Positions 40,517 through 50,250 are shown, numbered from the stretch's first letter. The stretch: DNA of 61,288 bases from an uncultured Clostridia bacterium (GCA_944377425.1 CALWEX010000040.1:1-61288), one strand, 5' to 3'. The notes: generated by a model not told the origin, from the sequence alone. Translations and numbers: made by a program.

Positions 40517-41512
40517 TCACCTTGTTTTTTTCATAATTTCCAAGACTTTTTCAGCTGTATTTTTAACTAAAGCGCTTTCACTCTTTAGCCCAATATAGGC
40601 GGTTTCTTCCGCTTCATCGCTTTTGTACTTAAGTAAAGCACAAAGGGCATTTCGCTTAATAACAGAAGCCCCTCTCCATCCCATTGCCGTTTTTCCGTAT
40701 TTCTCTTTAAACTGCCTGTTTGACATGTTTAAAATATCTTTTATCTCAGGCATTGAAATATTAATATCATTTATTTCATTAATAAATTCTTTGTTTTTAA
40801 TACAAACCTTCTGACATACATCACAGCCATATAAATTTTTCCCTACCAAAAACATTTCTTCCTCAGTCAATTCTCTTTTAAGCTGTGTTAAATACGAAAT
40901 ACATTTTGCCATGTCAAAACCATTTTCGCTTATTGCTCCTGAAGGACAGCTTCTAATACATAAATCACATTTTCCGCAGTCTTTTTTGCTTATTACATCT
41001 AATTCCAAATCTAAATCCGTTATAATGTAACCCAAAAATGCACATGCTCCGGCATTATCTGTTATTACACAGCCGCTTTTTCCATAATACCCAATGCCGC
41101 TTCTTACTGCCGCTGCCCTGTCACATAAAGGCCCTGTATCGGTAAAATAAACACACTTAGCACCGTATTTTTTTTCAATCATTTCAGAAACACCTTTTAA
41201 TATTTCCGCCATATAAATATGGTAATCCTCTCCTACAGCACCCATTGATATATATCCGCGTATTTTGCCGTCATTTTGAAATTTATTATTAAGCATGTAA
41301 TTTTTGCTTAAAACAATAATGCTTTTTGCTCCTTCTAACGTAAGAGAAGGCTTTAACCGTTTTTCAATATCCATCTCGGCAAAGCCTTTTAATAAGTCTT
41401 TTTTTGCTTCAATCTGTGGCCGTATCTCCTCAAAATCCTTAGCTGAGCAAATTCCGGCATCATCAGCACCAAGCTCAAAAGCATATCTTTTAATTTTTTC
41501 CTCAATAGTCAT
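40517..41512 (-). CDS. queG: Epoxyqueuosine reductase QueG-like protein
   Basis: This 331-residue iron-sulfur protein resembles QueG, which reduces epoxyqueuosine to queuosine in tRNA with cobalamin. It has DTGPLCDRAAAVRSGIGYYGKSG in the cobalamin domain and two [4Fe-4S] sites, CGKCDLCIRSC and CDVCQKVC (the latter with an earlier cysteine), and a C-terminal HEAT-like segment. ATG 41512 overlaps the preceding gene by 11 nt. Some homologues in anaerobes lack other queuosine genes, so a related reductase role cannot be excluded. Confidence 0.85.
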   Translation of the reverse strand: MTIEEKIKRYAFELGADDAGICSAKDFEEIRPQIEAKKDLLKGFAEMDIEKRLKPSLTLEGAKSIIVLSKNYMLNNKFQNDGKIRGYISMGAVGEDYHIYMAEILKGVSEMIEKKYGAKCVYFTDTGPLCDRAAAVRSGIGYYGKSGCVITDNAGACAFLGYIITDLDLELDVISKKDCGKCDLCIRSCPSGAISENGFDMAKCISYLTQLKRELTEEEMFLVGKNLYGCDVCQKVCIKNKEFINEINDINISMPEIKDILNMSNRQFKEKYGKTAMGWRGASVIKRNALCALLKYKSDEAEETAYIGLKSESALVKNTAEKVLEIMKKTR

Positions 41513-42323
41513 TTTCAAATAATTCCCTCATCTGACTGACTGTAACAAACTTAACCCCTTTTGCCATAATTTCAGGATACGCCTGTTCAATAGCTTTGGC
41601 TGTAATCTTTCCGCCTTCTGGCCCAACATGGCCTATTGCAACTGCTGTACCGTTTTTAAGTGCAATATCCGCAGCTTTGTTTAGGTTTTGAGCAACTACA
41701 TTAATGTCGTCAGTGCTGTCTAAAAACACATCTCTTTTTAAAACTACAATGTCCTTTTGAGAGCATATGTCTTTTCCTAGTGTTCCGGCAGTTGTAACAC
41801 TGTCAATAAAAACACCATCTTTTGATTTAACAACATCTAAAACAGCCGATAAACACCTTTCATCTTCCATAATTGCCGAACCCATGTGGTTATTAATTCC
41901 AGAAGCTCCTTCAACAATACTGTAAGCCTCGTTTACCCTTTGAGCAATTTCCTCATCACTCATATTAATAAAAATGCCTTTGTCGCCTACCCATTCTTTT
42001 TTCCCTGTAAGACTTTCCATAGGCATGTGTATTATGTAGTCCTTTCCGGCCTGTTTTACACTTTCTAAATCTTCCTGAGTGTGTGCTGAAAAAGGCATAA
42101 TTGCCGCAGTAAAAGGTATTTTTAAATTCAGCATTTCTTCTGTACCATCACCGGAATAGCCAAAATCATCAATAATTATAGCTAAGTAACCCTTTGTGTT
42201 CCCGTCAGAAAAAGTCATAATGCTTTTTTTATTAAAAATACCTCTTGCGGCAAATAAAACCAACACTAAACAAATAACCGTTAAAACTCTTTTTATTTTA
42301 TAAGCCTTTATAACTTTGAACAT
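41502..42323 (-). CDS. Divergent polysaccharide deacetylase (YibQ family)
   Basis: The 273-residue protein begins with a membrane anchor (about 11-28, RVLTVICLVLVLFAARGIF) and continues with an extracytoplasmic YibQ-type domain: YLAIIIDDFGYSG, PFTAAIMPFSAHT, IHMPMES, INNHMGSAIM, GVFIDSVT and AIGHVGPEG. These retain the Asp and His metal ligands of NodB-like deacetylases, so an activity on a cell-wall polymer is plausible; the substrate is unknown. It follows thiI after 95 nt and overlaps queG. Confidence 0.88.
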   Translation of the reverse strand: MFKVIKAYKIKRVLTVICLVLVLFAARGIFNKKSIMTFSDGNTKGYLAIIIDDFGYSGDGTEEMLNLKIPFTAAIMPFSAHTQEDLESVKQAGKDYIIHMPMESLTGKKEWVGDKGIFINMSDEEIAQRVNEAYSIVEGASGINNHMGSAIMEDERCLSAVLDVVKSKDGVFIDSVTTAGTLGKDICSQKDIVVLKRDVFLDSTDDINVVAQNLNKAADIALKNGTAVAIGHVGPEGGKITAKAIEQAYPEIMAKGVKFVTVSQMRELFENDY

Positions 42324-42418
42324 ATAATCACCGCAAATACTTTTTAATAAAATATATCCGCCTAAAAATTATATATTCATTATTTTAAACACCTTCTGAA
42401 TTTCTTTAATCTAAGCCT

Positions 42419-43594
42419 TTAAAGCTCTAAGATTTCCATTTCATTAAATGCCTTGTCCAAAAGCTCATCAAGTCCTTCAAGCTTAGACTCTATTTTGTTT
42501 ATAACACTGGTTTTAGGTCTTGTTTCAGGGTGCTTAGCCACAAATATAGTACAGCAATCCTCATAAGGCAGTATTGATGTTTCAAATGTGCCTATTTTTC
42601 TTGCCTTGTCTACTATCTCCTGCTTGTCCATACCACAAAGCGGACGCATAACAGGCATAGTGCAAACGGCATTTATGGCGTTTATTCCCTGCATAGTCTG
42701 GCTTGCAACCTGTCCGGCACTTTCACCTGTAATAAGCCCATCAAGATGTTCTTTTTTGGCTATCTTTTCCGCTGTCCTCATCATGGCACGCTTTAAGAAT
42801 ATAGTCAGCTTGTCCTCAGGTACATTTTCAAGTAAATACAACTGAACCTCTGTAAAACGCACTATATGCAGCTTAAACCCGCCTGTATACTGAGCTATAA
42901 TAGAGCATAAATCTTTAACTTTTTCTTTTGCTCTCTCTCCTGTGTAAGGCGGTGAATGGAAATATACTCCCCCTACTTCAACACCTCTTTTGGCCATAAG
43001 CCACGTAGCAACAGGGCTGTCAATTCCGCCGCTTATTAAAGATAAAGCACTTCCTGTTGAGCCGTAAGGCAGACCGCCGCAGCCTTCTATAAAATCAGTA
43101 TAAATATAAGCATCGTTTCTTATTTCAATAAAAACCGTAGTGTCTGGGTTGTGAATGTCTACAGTAAGACCTTCAAAGTTATCAAATATATATCCCCCTA
43201 CTTCTGCCGAAACATCATTTGATGTAAGAGGATATCTTTTATCACTTCTTTTTGTAACTACTTTAAAAGTCTTTGCCCCGGTTTTAATGTGTTCTTTCAA
43301 AAATTTCAAAGCAGATAACTTTAAATTATCTATGCTCTGGTCTGTAACCTTAATTCCCGGGCAAACTCCCAGTATTCCGAATATCCTGTTTACTTTAGGA
43401 ATCATAGTATCAAAATTAATTTCAGTTCCGCGGCTTTCAATTATAAGCCTGCCCTGCTCACGGACAACATAAAAACTGCCGTCAGAATCAATATTTTTGC
43501 GTATAGCCTCAACAAGCCTTTTAACAAATAACTGCCTGTTGTTGCCTCTCATGGCAATTTCGCCGTATTTAACAAGCAAAACCCTTTCTTCCAT
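42419..43594 (-). CDS. thiI: tRNA 4-thiouridine synthase ThiI
   Basis: The 391-residue ThiI has an N-terminal ferredoxin-like and THUMP domain (about 1-165) and an AANH ATPase with the PP-loop SGGIDSPVA (188-196), then FTEVQLYLL, MMRTAEKIA, TGESAGQVASQT and a cysteine pair in EDCCTIF. There is no rhodanese domain, as in most Firmicutes. It makes s4U8 in tRNA and may feed sulfur to thiazole. The cysteine desulfurase gene ends 3 nt upstream, an obvious sulfur donor. Confidence 0.95.
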   Translation of the reverse strand: MEERVLLVKYGEIAMRGNNRQLFVKRLVEAIRKNIDSDGSFYVVREQGRLIIESRGTEINFDTMIPKVNRIFGILGVCPGIKVTDQSIDNLKLSALKFLKEHIKTGAKTFKVVTKRSDKRYPLTSNDVSAEVGGYIFDNFEGLTVDIHNPDTTVFIEIRNDAYIYTDFIEGCGGLPYGSTGSALSLISGGIDSPVATWLMAKRGVEVGGVYFHSPPYTGERAKEKVKDLCSIIAQYTGGFKLHIVRFTEVQLYLLENVPEDKLTIFLKRAMMRTAEKIAKKEHLDGLITGESAGQVASQTMQGINAINAVCTMPVMRPLCGMDKQEIVDKARKIGTFETSILPYEDCCTIFVAKHPETRPKTSVINKIESKLEGLDELLDKAFNEMEILEL

Positions 43595-43597
43595 TTT

Positions 43598-44758
43598 TTA
43601 CCTCTTTCTGTTAAACCTTCTTAGTATCTCCACATGGCTTTTAAGTTTTTCAAAGCAAAATTCCGCTTCACTCATTGTGCTGAATCTTGAAAAACTTATT
43701 CTAATAGAGCCTTCTATTTCATCATCACTTTTGCCCATTGCCGCAAGAACACCGCTTCTTACTTTCTTTTTGCTATTGCAGGCGCTTCCTGCCGAAACAA
43801 ATATACCGTCAGACTCAAGAGCATGCAACAAAACTTCGCTTCTAAGTCCTAAAAATCCCACATTAAGCACAAAAGGACTTGCCTTTTCAATATCGTCACC
43901 GTTTATAAATGTGTCTGGTATTTCACTTAATATTTTATCAGCTAAATATTTTTTAATTTCAAAAACATTTTTTGTATCACTTTCAATGTTTTTGTAGCAC
44001 TCTTTAGCTGCAAAAGCTAAAGCCGCCGCTCCGGCCACGTTTTCAGTGCCCGGTCTTTGACCCGATTGCTGTCCACCGCCGTACATTAACGGCTTAACCT
44101 TAAGACCTTTTTTCATGTAAAAAATACCTGTGCCTCTTGGTGCGCCAAACTTGTGTCCGCTGGCGGAAAGCATATCAATATTACATTTTTTAACATCTAT
44201 TTTGTATTTTCCAAACGCCTGAACAGCATCTATATGAAATAATGTGTCCTTGTTGGCTTCTTTAATAATTTTTCCTATTTTTTCTATGTCTTGAATAGTT
44301 CCTGTTTCGTTGTTAATAAGTATAATGCTCACAAGTATTGTGTCCTTGCGAATTTTGCTTTTAAGCTCATTAATATCAATAATACCCTTGCTGTCAACAT
44401 TAATTTTTTCAGCTTCAAATCCCTGTTTGTTCAGCTCATCAAAAGGCATATTAATAGCCGGATGCTCTATTGATGTATAAAGCATGTGCTTTCCGCTTCT
44501 GCTGTAGCCACTGGCTGTGCCAAAAACTGCCCAGTTGTCGCTTTCCGTTCCCCCTGATGTAAAATAAATCTCGTCACTTTCGGCTTTTATAATAGAAGCT
44601 ACATCAGAAGCGGCTTTTTTCAATACCTTATCCGCCTCAATACCCAATACACTTGCAGAGCTTGGGTTTCCGTAGTTTTCCGTCATAACCTTAACCATTA
44701 ATTCCGCCGCCTCTGGCAATACCTTAGTTGTGGCGGCGTTATCAAAATAAACTGTCAT
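43598..44758 (-). CDS. Cysteine desulfurase (NifS/IscS-like, ThiI partner)
   Basis: A 386-residue PLP enzyme taking sulfur from cysteine. EHPA (98-101), INNETGTIQ (148-156), HIDAVQ (175-180), the PLP lysine K203 in SASGHKFGAPRG, and the active cysteine C327 in SAGSACNSK, in a long mobile loop, are all present. The tight coupling to thiI (3 nt) matches the NifZ-ThiI pair of Firmicutes that thiolates tRNA. ATG has AGAGG upstream. Confidence 0.94.
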   Translation of the reverse strand: MTVYFDNAATTKVLPEAAELMVKVMTENYGNPSSASVLGIEADKVLKKAASDVASIIKAESDEIYFTSGGTESDNWAVFGTASGYSRSGKHMLYTSIEHPAINMPFDELNKQGFEAEKINVDSKGIIDINELKSKIRKDTILVSIILINNETGTIQDIEKIGKIIKEANKDTLFHIDAVQAFGKYKIDVKKCNIDMLSASGHKFGAPRGTGIFYMKKGLKVKPLMYGGGQQSGQRPGTENVAGAAALAFAAKECYKNIESDTKNVFEIKKYLADKILSEIPDTFINGDDIEKASPFVLNVGFLGLRSEVLLHALESDGIFVSAGSACNSKKKVRSGVLAAMGKSDDEIEGSIRISFSRFSTMSEAEFCFEKLKSHVEILRRFNRKR

Positions 44759-44804
44759 TTTGTAAACCTCTTTTTAATAACCTTTTCTTTACTTTTTCCT
44801 GTCC

Positions 44805-45536
44805 TTAACCTAACTCGTACAAAATAATTGCAGCTGTTACTAGTCCCGCCGTTTCAGTTCTCAATATTCTTTTACCCAATGTAACAGGAATAATACCGCT
44901 TTTTACAGCCATTTCAATTTCGGAATTGTCAAAACCGCCTTCCGGCCCTATAAATATTCCAACACTGCCTTTTTTGGCGCTTTTAATAAACTCTTTTAAT
45001 CCTGTTTTTTCCTCGTTTTCGTAAGGAATAACAGCATTTTCAAGAATTGACGCCTCTTTAAGAGCCTCGGCAAACTTAACCGGTCTTTCAATAACCGGCA
45101 CTATTCCTCTTCCGCTTTGTTTTGCCGCAGATTCAGAAATTTTGAGCCATCTTTCAACTTTTTTGTCCTCTTTGGCTCCCTTTTCTATTTTTACCACTGC
45201 TCTCTCTGTAATAACCGGCACAATACGGCTTACACCTATTTCAACGCACTTTTGAATAATGTATTCCATTTTGTCGCTTTTAGGCAGTCCCTGAAAAAGC
45301 ACAATTTCTGTTTCAGGCTCAGTTTCACTTTCTGCCACATCAATAATTTGAGCTTTTAAAGCGTTTTTCTCAGTTTCGGTAATTTCACAGTAATAATCTT
45401 TTTTATTTCCGTCACATATAGTTATTTTGTCACCTTCAGCCATTCGCATAACATTTAAAATATGCTTGGCCTCGTCACCATCAATTGTTATAAATCCGTC
45501 TTTTATATTTTCCGGTTTAGTAAAATATTTCGGCAT
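44805..45536 (-). CDS. rsmE: 16S rRNA (uracil-1498-N3)-methyltransferase RsmE
   Basis: The 243-residue SPOUT-class methyltransferase shows a PUA-like N-terminal part with EAKHILNVMRMAEGD and a C-terminal knot with RIVPVITERAVV, IGPEGGFDNSEIEMA and LGKRILRTETAG, the RsmE signature. It methylates U1498 in 16S rRNA. It follows prmA after 10 nt with AAGGAG; prmA-rsmE is a frequent pair. Confidence 0.95.
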   Translation of the reverse strand: MPKYFTKPENIKDGFITIDGDEAKHILNVMRMAEGDKITICDGNKKDYYCEITETEKNALKAQIIDVAESETEPETEIVLFQGLPKSDKMEYIIQKCVEIGVSRIVPVITERAVVKIEKGAKEDKKVERWLKISESAAKQSGRGIVPVIERPVKFAEALKEASILENAVIPYENEEKTGLKEFIKSAKKGSVGIFIGPEGGFDNSEIEMAVKSGIIPVTLGKRILRTETAGLVTAAIILYELG

Positions 45537-45546
45537 AAATAACTCC

Positions 45547-46521
45547 TTATTTCAGCCTGCTGGCAATAGCGCACCAGTCTTTTCTTCTTGTAATTTCCAA
45601 TACCTCAAATCCGTTTTTGCCTAAAGCCTCTGTCACATCGTCAAGTCTTTCGGCAATAATTCCAGAGCATATAAATAAACCTTTGTCTTTTATAAAATCA
45701 GGCACCATAGCAGAAAGCGGAATTACAATGTCAGCTACAATATTGGCAAAAGCAGCATCATATTTCTTGCCGCCAAATTGTGTTTTTAATTTATCATCAT
45801 TTAATATATCTCCAGCAAAAACTTCGTACTTGTCGCCACTTATGTTGTTTAAATCAGCATTTTGTTTAACTATCTCTATGGCATTAGGGTCAATATCCAC
45901 AGCCGATGCAAATTTTGCTCCCATAAGTATTGCCGCAATGGCAAGTATGCCGCTTCCACAACCAATATCAGCAACAACGTCGCCTTCTTTAATATATTTT
46001 TCAATAAACTCAATACAGCCCTGGGTAGTTTCGTGGGAGCCTGTACCAAATATGTGCCCCGGGTCAATATTAAGCACAGCTTTGTTTTCAGTATTCTCAT
46101 ATTCTTCCCAAGACGGCTTAATAATGATTTTATCCCCTACAGGAAATGGTTTAAAATATTTCTTCCAGTTGTTTGCCCAGTCCTCTTCCTTTACATTTTT
46201 AACTGTAAGAGCAAAGCTTCCCAAATCAAACTCTGTTTCTTCTTCTTTTGTTCTTTTAAGCCCAGCTTTTATAGCATTAAGTGTTTCAATACCTGATGCG
46301 TTGTCTGTAACAAAAAATGTTATGCCGTTTTTCTGGTTTGTTTTCTGCTTCATAAGCTCATCATCAATGTAGTCCCACTGTCTGTTAGGGTCTTTCATAA
46401 ATTCATCAAAATCTCTGGCGTCCTCAACCATAATACCTGTAACACCGTTGGCATAAACAACACCGCTGGCAATTTCAATACCTATTTCGCTTGTTTCAAC
46501 AAATACTTCTAAAAAATCCAT
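45547..46521 (-). CDS. prmA: Ribosomal protein L11 methyltransferase PrmA
   Basis: A 324-residue class I methyltransferase with the PrmA hallmarks: an N-terminal substrate domain, DPGHIFGTGSHETTQ, the SAM motif ADIGCGSGILAIAA (about 190), VDIDPNAIE and FANIVADIV. It trimethylates ribosomal protein L11. ATG follows CGGAGGAG. It is the second gene of the long operon ending with recU. Confidence 0.96.
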   Translation of the reverse strand: MDFLEVFVETSEIGIEIASGVVYANGVTGIMVEDARDFDEFMKDPNRQWDYIDDELMKQKTNQKNGITFFVTDNASGIETLNAIKAGLKRTKEEETEFDLGSFALTVKNVKEEDWANNWKKYFKPFPVGDKIIIKPSWEEYENTENKAVLNIDPGHIFGTGSHETTQGCIEFIEKYIKEGDVVADIGCGSGILAIAAILMGAKFASAVDIDPNAIEIVKQNADLNNISGDKYEVFAGDILNDDKLKTQFGGKKYDAAFANIVADIVIPLSAMVPDFIKDKGLFICSGIIAERLDDVTEALGKNGFEVLEITRRKDWCAIASRLK

Positions 46522-46535
46522 ATAAAACTCCTCCG

Positions 46536-47228
46536 TTAAAGCTCTTTAATATCCTTTAATAACTCTGTCTGTCGTTTTCCTTCCTCGTCCACACGTCTTG
46601 ACTGCTTAATCTTAGAAACAGTCCTATTAATCGTATCACTGCTTAAACTTGTACATTTTAAAGCATTAACTGTTTTTTCTCTGTATTTAATATAACATAC
46701 ACTTAAAGCCCAAGCTACAGCCATGCTTACATAAAATTTCTCATCGTCTATATTGTTCAACATTTTAAGTATTTCGTCAATATGCTTTTCATCAATAAAA
46801 TGTGCCAAAAGCATAACAACAGCAAATCTTTTTTCAAACTCGCCGTTTTTTTCAATGTACTCATTTACAAAATCCCACACTTTTTCGCTTTCAGCTTTTT
46901 TAAACTTAAAAGCACAGGCTACCATATCGCATATTGCCCAGTTGTCAATAATGGGTATAAACTCCCGTAATAAATTAAGCCTTACGTCAATGTTTTCTTT
47001 TATATAACATATAATAAAGCCACTTACAAGTTTTTCTTCATATAACTCATTATTCCGCTTTTCAAAAAATTCCTGCCAGTGGCCTTTGGCAACCTCTTTG
47101 GCAAAATTTTTTAAAATAGGTGTCCTAATGCCTACAGACTTACCCATGTTTGGCGTAATTTTAAGCGAAAATTCTCTGTATTTCTCATCAGATTCATTTT
47201 TTATAAGCTCTAAAAAATTATTATACAT
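46536..47228 (-). CDS. DNA alkylation repair protein (AlkD-like HEAT repeat glycosylase)
   Basis: The 230-residue, all-helical protein fits the AlkD/AlkC-like DNA glycosylases: GIRTPILKNFAKEV, VSGFIICY, IPIIDNWAICDMVA (aromatic and acidic residues of the DNA cleft), RFAVVMLLAHFID and FYVSMAVAWALSVCY. These remove alkylated purines without base flipping. It starts the operon behind AGGTGA. Together with the glycosylase at 366-965 it gives two alkylation repair enzymes in one window. Confidence 0.88.
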   Translation of the reverse strand: MYNNFLELIKNESDEKYREFSLKITPNMGKSVGIRTPILKNFAKEVAKGHWQEFFEKRNNELYEEKLVSGFIICYIKENIDVRLNLLREFIPIIDNWAICDMVACAFKFKKAESEKVWDFVNEYIEKNGEFEKRFAVVMLLAHFIDEKHIDEILKMLNNIDDEKFYVSMAVAWALSVCYIKYREKTVNALKCTSLSSDTINRTVSKIKQSRRVDEEGKRQTELLKDIKEL

Positions 47229-47254
47229 ATTTCACTTCACCTGTAGTTATAAAA

Positions 47255-47284
47255 TATAAAAGCCTGTTTTTAAAAAACAGGCTT
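47255..47284 (-). terminator. Terminator of the pckA-like gene
   Basis: Stem AAGCCTGTTTT/AAAACAGGCTT followed by TTTTATATTTT on the minus strand, just after the stop. Confidence 0.85.
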
Positions 47285-47290
47285 AATTTT

Positions 47291-48946
47291 TTAATTCAGT
47301 TCGTCAATTAATTTTTTAATTGCATTAAGAGCTTCATCCGGCAGCTTATCATAACCGCCCTTTACTTCCTCACGGCTCTTTATAAAGTCGTAACGGTCTT
47401 TAAGCCTTGCCTTAAGCAGACCTACGTATTTCTCATCATTTAAGTCAGGAGTAAATCCTTCTATCTCCAATATTTCAATCTCGTCAAAGCTGCCCCATTT
47501 CTTAAACTGTGCTTTGCCTTCAACAACAGCTTCAACACATTCAAGTGTAACTTCCTTAGGTATCTTTTTGTCTGTAAAGAAACCTGTGTTTAATATGTAG
47601 CAGTCCACATTCCTGTGCTCAAAAAGATATTTAAACTTATCGTAATCATCACTTAAAGGATATGTTCTAAATGGGTTTGCGTAAGACTCAAATACAAGAG
47701 CATCAGGGTCAACACCTGGTGCAAGTCTTTCTGCTGTAGTTCTTTTTGTAGCTAAAGCAGCACCCATAACTGAAGAAAGCACTGGTCCATTAACTTTAAT
47801 TAACGGCGGCAGTGATGGGTCTTTCATTAAATAGAATATAGCGTTTACCGGCTCTTCTATTTTGTCAATTCTATCCGGTGACCATAATTTGCTCTTTATA
47901 GCTCTGCCGTTACCGTTTCTTATATCTTCTGTCACAAGTACAACCCTTCCGTCTTCATCAAGGGTAGCACCTACATTCTGTACTGAAAGCAAATATTTGT
48001 TTTCCGGACTATCCATAGGGTAATCTTGTGTTTTATCAAAGTATGAAGGCTCAAGAGCAACAGATGATCCGTCTTTTGTTGAAATAATAAAAGCATCATC
48101 GTGAAGAACTGTTATGTCGTACTTGCCTTCATGTTTAGCATGGGTAATGGTAGATTTTCCTGAGCCGGAAAGACCAAATACACCTGCAACAAATGTTTTG
48201 CCGTTTTCAAGGTTATATCTCTTCTGACCGCCGTGACATGAAACATAACCGTTGCGGTTTGCTATAGTCCAAGCCAATGTAAGAGTACCTTTTTTAAGCT
48301 CACCAAAATATCTCATTCCCAGTATTGCGGCACAGTTATGCATTGGGTCAAAAAATGCTAAACCAAGGGGATAATCAGGGTGCGACCAGTCAGGGTCCGC
48401 AAAAATATAAATATCGCCCTCATTATTCATCTGGTTTGACATACGATACATTTTAGTATACTCATTTGTAATGTACTGGAAATTAAGAAGCCAGTTATAC
48501 ATAAGCATTTCGTGGCTTTCCGGTATAAGCAAATTAGCCTTAACCATAAAATCGCGATGCAGACCTATATATGCACTTGCATGATACAGCTTTCTTGTCC
48601 TTGCAGCATAAACGGCATCTCTAATTTCACCGCATATCTTACCTACATCTACTCCAGGCTCTCCAGCTATTCTCCTTGCCGCTGCCGTTCTACCAGTAAC
48701 AGCACCATCGTTAAATAAAAGCACTTTAGCCCCTTGCTCAAGTCCTATTTCTTCCGGTCTTTCAACAGGAATATCAGTTACAATGGTACCTGGAGCGTTT
48801 TTAGCCAGTTTATAGCACTCCGCCAAAGATTTTATTCTTTCAACATTGTTGCCGTAAAATGCTGTTTCAATAGTAGTTCTGGCCATAGAAAATAATGGAT
48901 TGGATGCCTTAAGCTCATCCCATCTGAACTTTGCTTTAGTCGCCAT
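47291..48946 (-). CDS. pckA: Phosphoenolpyruvate carboxykinase (ATP)-like protein, divergent
   Basis: The 551-residue protein has the P-loop of the PEP carboxykinase family, VFGLSGSGKSTITH (about 256-269), then VLHDDAFI where most enzymes have a kinase-2 acidic motif, and an upstream KKGTLTLAWTIANRNGYVSCHGG block. PEPCK interconverts oxaloacetate and PEP with nucleotide. Compared with textbook PckA, the P-loop is GSGKST not GTGKTT, and the usual adenine and oxaloacetate motifs are not obvious, so it belongs to a divergent clade or has another phosphotransfer activity. It follows the MTA/SAH nucleosidase after 37 nt, with GGGGGTG before the ATG. Confidence 0.68.
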   Translation of the reverse strand: MATKAKFRWDELKASNPLFSMARTTIETAFYGNNVERIKSLAECYKLAKNAPGTIVTDIPVERPEEIGLEQGAKVLLFNDGAVTGRTAAARRIAGEPGVDVGKICGEIRDAVYAARTRKLYHASAYIGLHRDFMVKANLLIPESHEMLMYNWLLNFQYITNEYTKMYRMSNQMNNEGDIYIFADPDWSHPDYPLGLAFFDPMHNCAAILGMRYFGELKKGTLTLAWTIANRNGYVSCHGGQKRYNLENGKTFVAGVFGLSGSGKSTITHAKHEGKYDITVLHDDAFIISTKDGSSVALEPSYFDKTQDYPMDSPENKYLLSVQNVGATLDEDGRVVLVTEDIRNGNGRAIKSKLWSPDRIDKIEEPVNAIFYLMKDPSLPPLIKVNGPVLSSVMGAALATKRTTAERLAPGVDPDALVFESYANPFRTYPLSDDYDKFKYLFEHRNVDCYILNTGFFTDKKIPKEVTLECVEAVVEGKAQFKKWGSFDEIEILEIEGFTPDLNDEKYVGLLKARLKDRYDFIKSREEVKGGYDKLPDEALNAIKKLIDELN

Positions 48947-48983
48947 AATAAAACACCCCCTGAATAATTAAAGTTTGTATTTA

Positions 48984-49682
48984 TCAGTTCATGTTTATAA
49001 GCATTTCTTTAATAATTGAGCCGGAAATGTCAACAGCTATGTTCTTAAACTCCTCATAGCTTACGCCGGCAGCGCCGTCGGCATTGTCGGATATAGAACG
49101 GATAATAACAAACGGTATTCTGTTTAAATAACATACATGAGCAATAGAAGCGCCTTCCATTTCAGCGCAATATGCCTTAAAATTATTCCAAATAAAATTC
49201 TTCTGCTCCTGAGAGCTTATAAATTTATCGCCGCTGGCAACTCTGCCTGTATATACATGGTGGTCTGAAATAGTTTCTCCGGCCTTTTCAGCAAGGCTAA
49301 TAAGCTCCTCGTCAGCCTTAAAATAGCTCTCGTCCATTCTTGGTATAGTTCCTATAGGGTCGCCTAAAGCCGAAACATCCATGTCATGCTCAACAGTATC
49401 TGTAGAAATAACAATGTCACCTATTTTAAGCTCGTTGTAAATTCCGCCGGCAACACCTACGTTTATAATGCAGTCAACAGCAAAATGGTCAATAAGCACC
49501 TGAGCGCAGGCTGCGGCGTTTACCTTACCTATACCGCTTCGTACAATAACCACACTGTTTGAGCCATACTTTCCAACAAAAAAGTCAAGCCCTAATATGT
49601 TTTTGGCAGAAATTATTTCTGAAAATTCCTTTATAAGCGCTATTTCCTCGTCCATGGCGCCAATAATACCTATAGTTTTCAT
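48984..49682 (-). CDS. mtnN: 5'-methylthioadenosine/S-adenosylhomocysteine nucleosidase
   Basis: The 232-residue Pfs/MtnN enzyme hydrolyses MTA and SAH in the methionine/SAM cycle. It carries GIIGAMDEEI at the start, VVRSGIGKVNAA, INVGVAGGI, ASGDKFI, AEMEGASIAHV with the catalytic glutamate, and IRSISDNAD with the catalytic aspartate. ATG 49682. Probably co-transcribed with the PEPCK-like gene. Confidence 0.96.
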   Translation of the reverse strand: MKTIGIIGAMDEEIALIKEFSEIISAKNILGLDFFVGKYGSNSVVIVRSGIGKVNAAACAQVLIDHFAVDCIINVGVAGGIYNELKIGDIVISTDTVEHDMDVSALGDPIGTIPRMDESYFKADEELISLAEKAGETISDHHVYTGRVASGDKFISSQEQKNFIWNNFKAYCAEMEGASIAHVCYLNRIPFVIIRSISDNADGAAGVSYEEFKNIAVDISGSIIKEMLINMN

Positions 49683-49899
49683 TCAGATTTCATCTCCTCT
49701 GTCATACGCTGTACTTTTTCTTATTCTTAAACCAAATATCATAGTATTAAGAATAACTTATAACTAAAACCTATAATAATTTTCTTCTGTAAAAAACCAA
49801 ATTATCTGTATATTATCATATTTTTATGTTATTATACAATAGTAAATGCGCTGGCCTATAAAGTCCGCCATTTATAAAAAATATATGGAGGCAATGCAA

Positions 49900-50088
49900 A
49901 TGGACTTTTCTGTAGGCGATATTGTTCAAATGAAAAAAACTCACCCATGCGGCGGCACACAGTGGGAAATACTGCGCACCGGTATAGATTTCAGGATAAA
50001 ATGCACCACATGCGGACACATGGTAATGCTGCCAAGAACTAAATTTGAAAAAAGCGTTAAAAAAATAATTTCAAAAACCGACAATTAA
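49900..50088 (+). CDS. DUF951 zinc-ribbon-like small protein
   Basis: The 62-residue protein is of the DUF951 family: FSVGDIVQMKKTHPCGG, WEILRTGIDFRIKC, CTTCGH and MLPRTKFEKSVKKI. Three cysteines and histidines may bind zinc. Such proteins are widespread in Firmicutes, often near parB, with no known role. The ATG at 49900 is chosen because GGAGG lies 8 nt before it; the open frame goes back to 49846 without a ribosome site. Confidence 0.88.
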   Translation: MDFSVGDIVQMKKTHPCGGTQWEILRTGIDFRIKCTTCGHMVMLPRTKFEKSVKKIISKTDN

Positions 50089-50218
50089 AACCAACAGCAA
50101 TAAATGTCAGTAACTTCCTTACTCGATTATTAATAATACCACAAAAAAATTCCTATGTATATATGTTTGTCAGCTATTTGGAAACTCTATACAATTAAAA
50201 ATTAATTAAACACTGTAT

Positions 50219-50250
50219 AAAACGCCCAAAATTTAAGTTTTGGACGTTTT
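50219..50250. terminator. Hairpin between DUF951 and the glycerophosphodiesterase gene
   Basis: Stem AAACGCCCAAAA/TTTTGGACGTTT with T-rich sequence on both sides, so it may serve both convergent genes; the minus-strand tail is short. Confidence 0.7.

Noticed and set aside
45617..46372. Long plus-strand open frames opposite prmA, ribD, the LRR and MoxR genes
   Set aside because: They are antisense shadows of well-identified genes, with serine- and leucine-rich translations and no ribosome sites.
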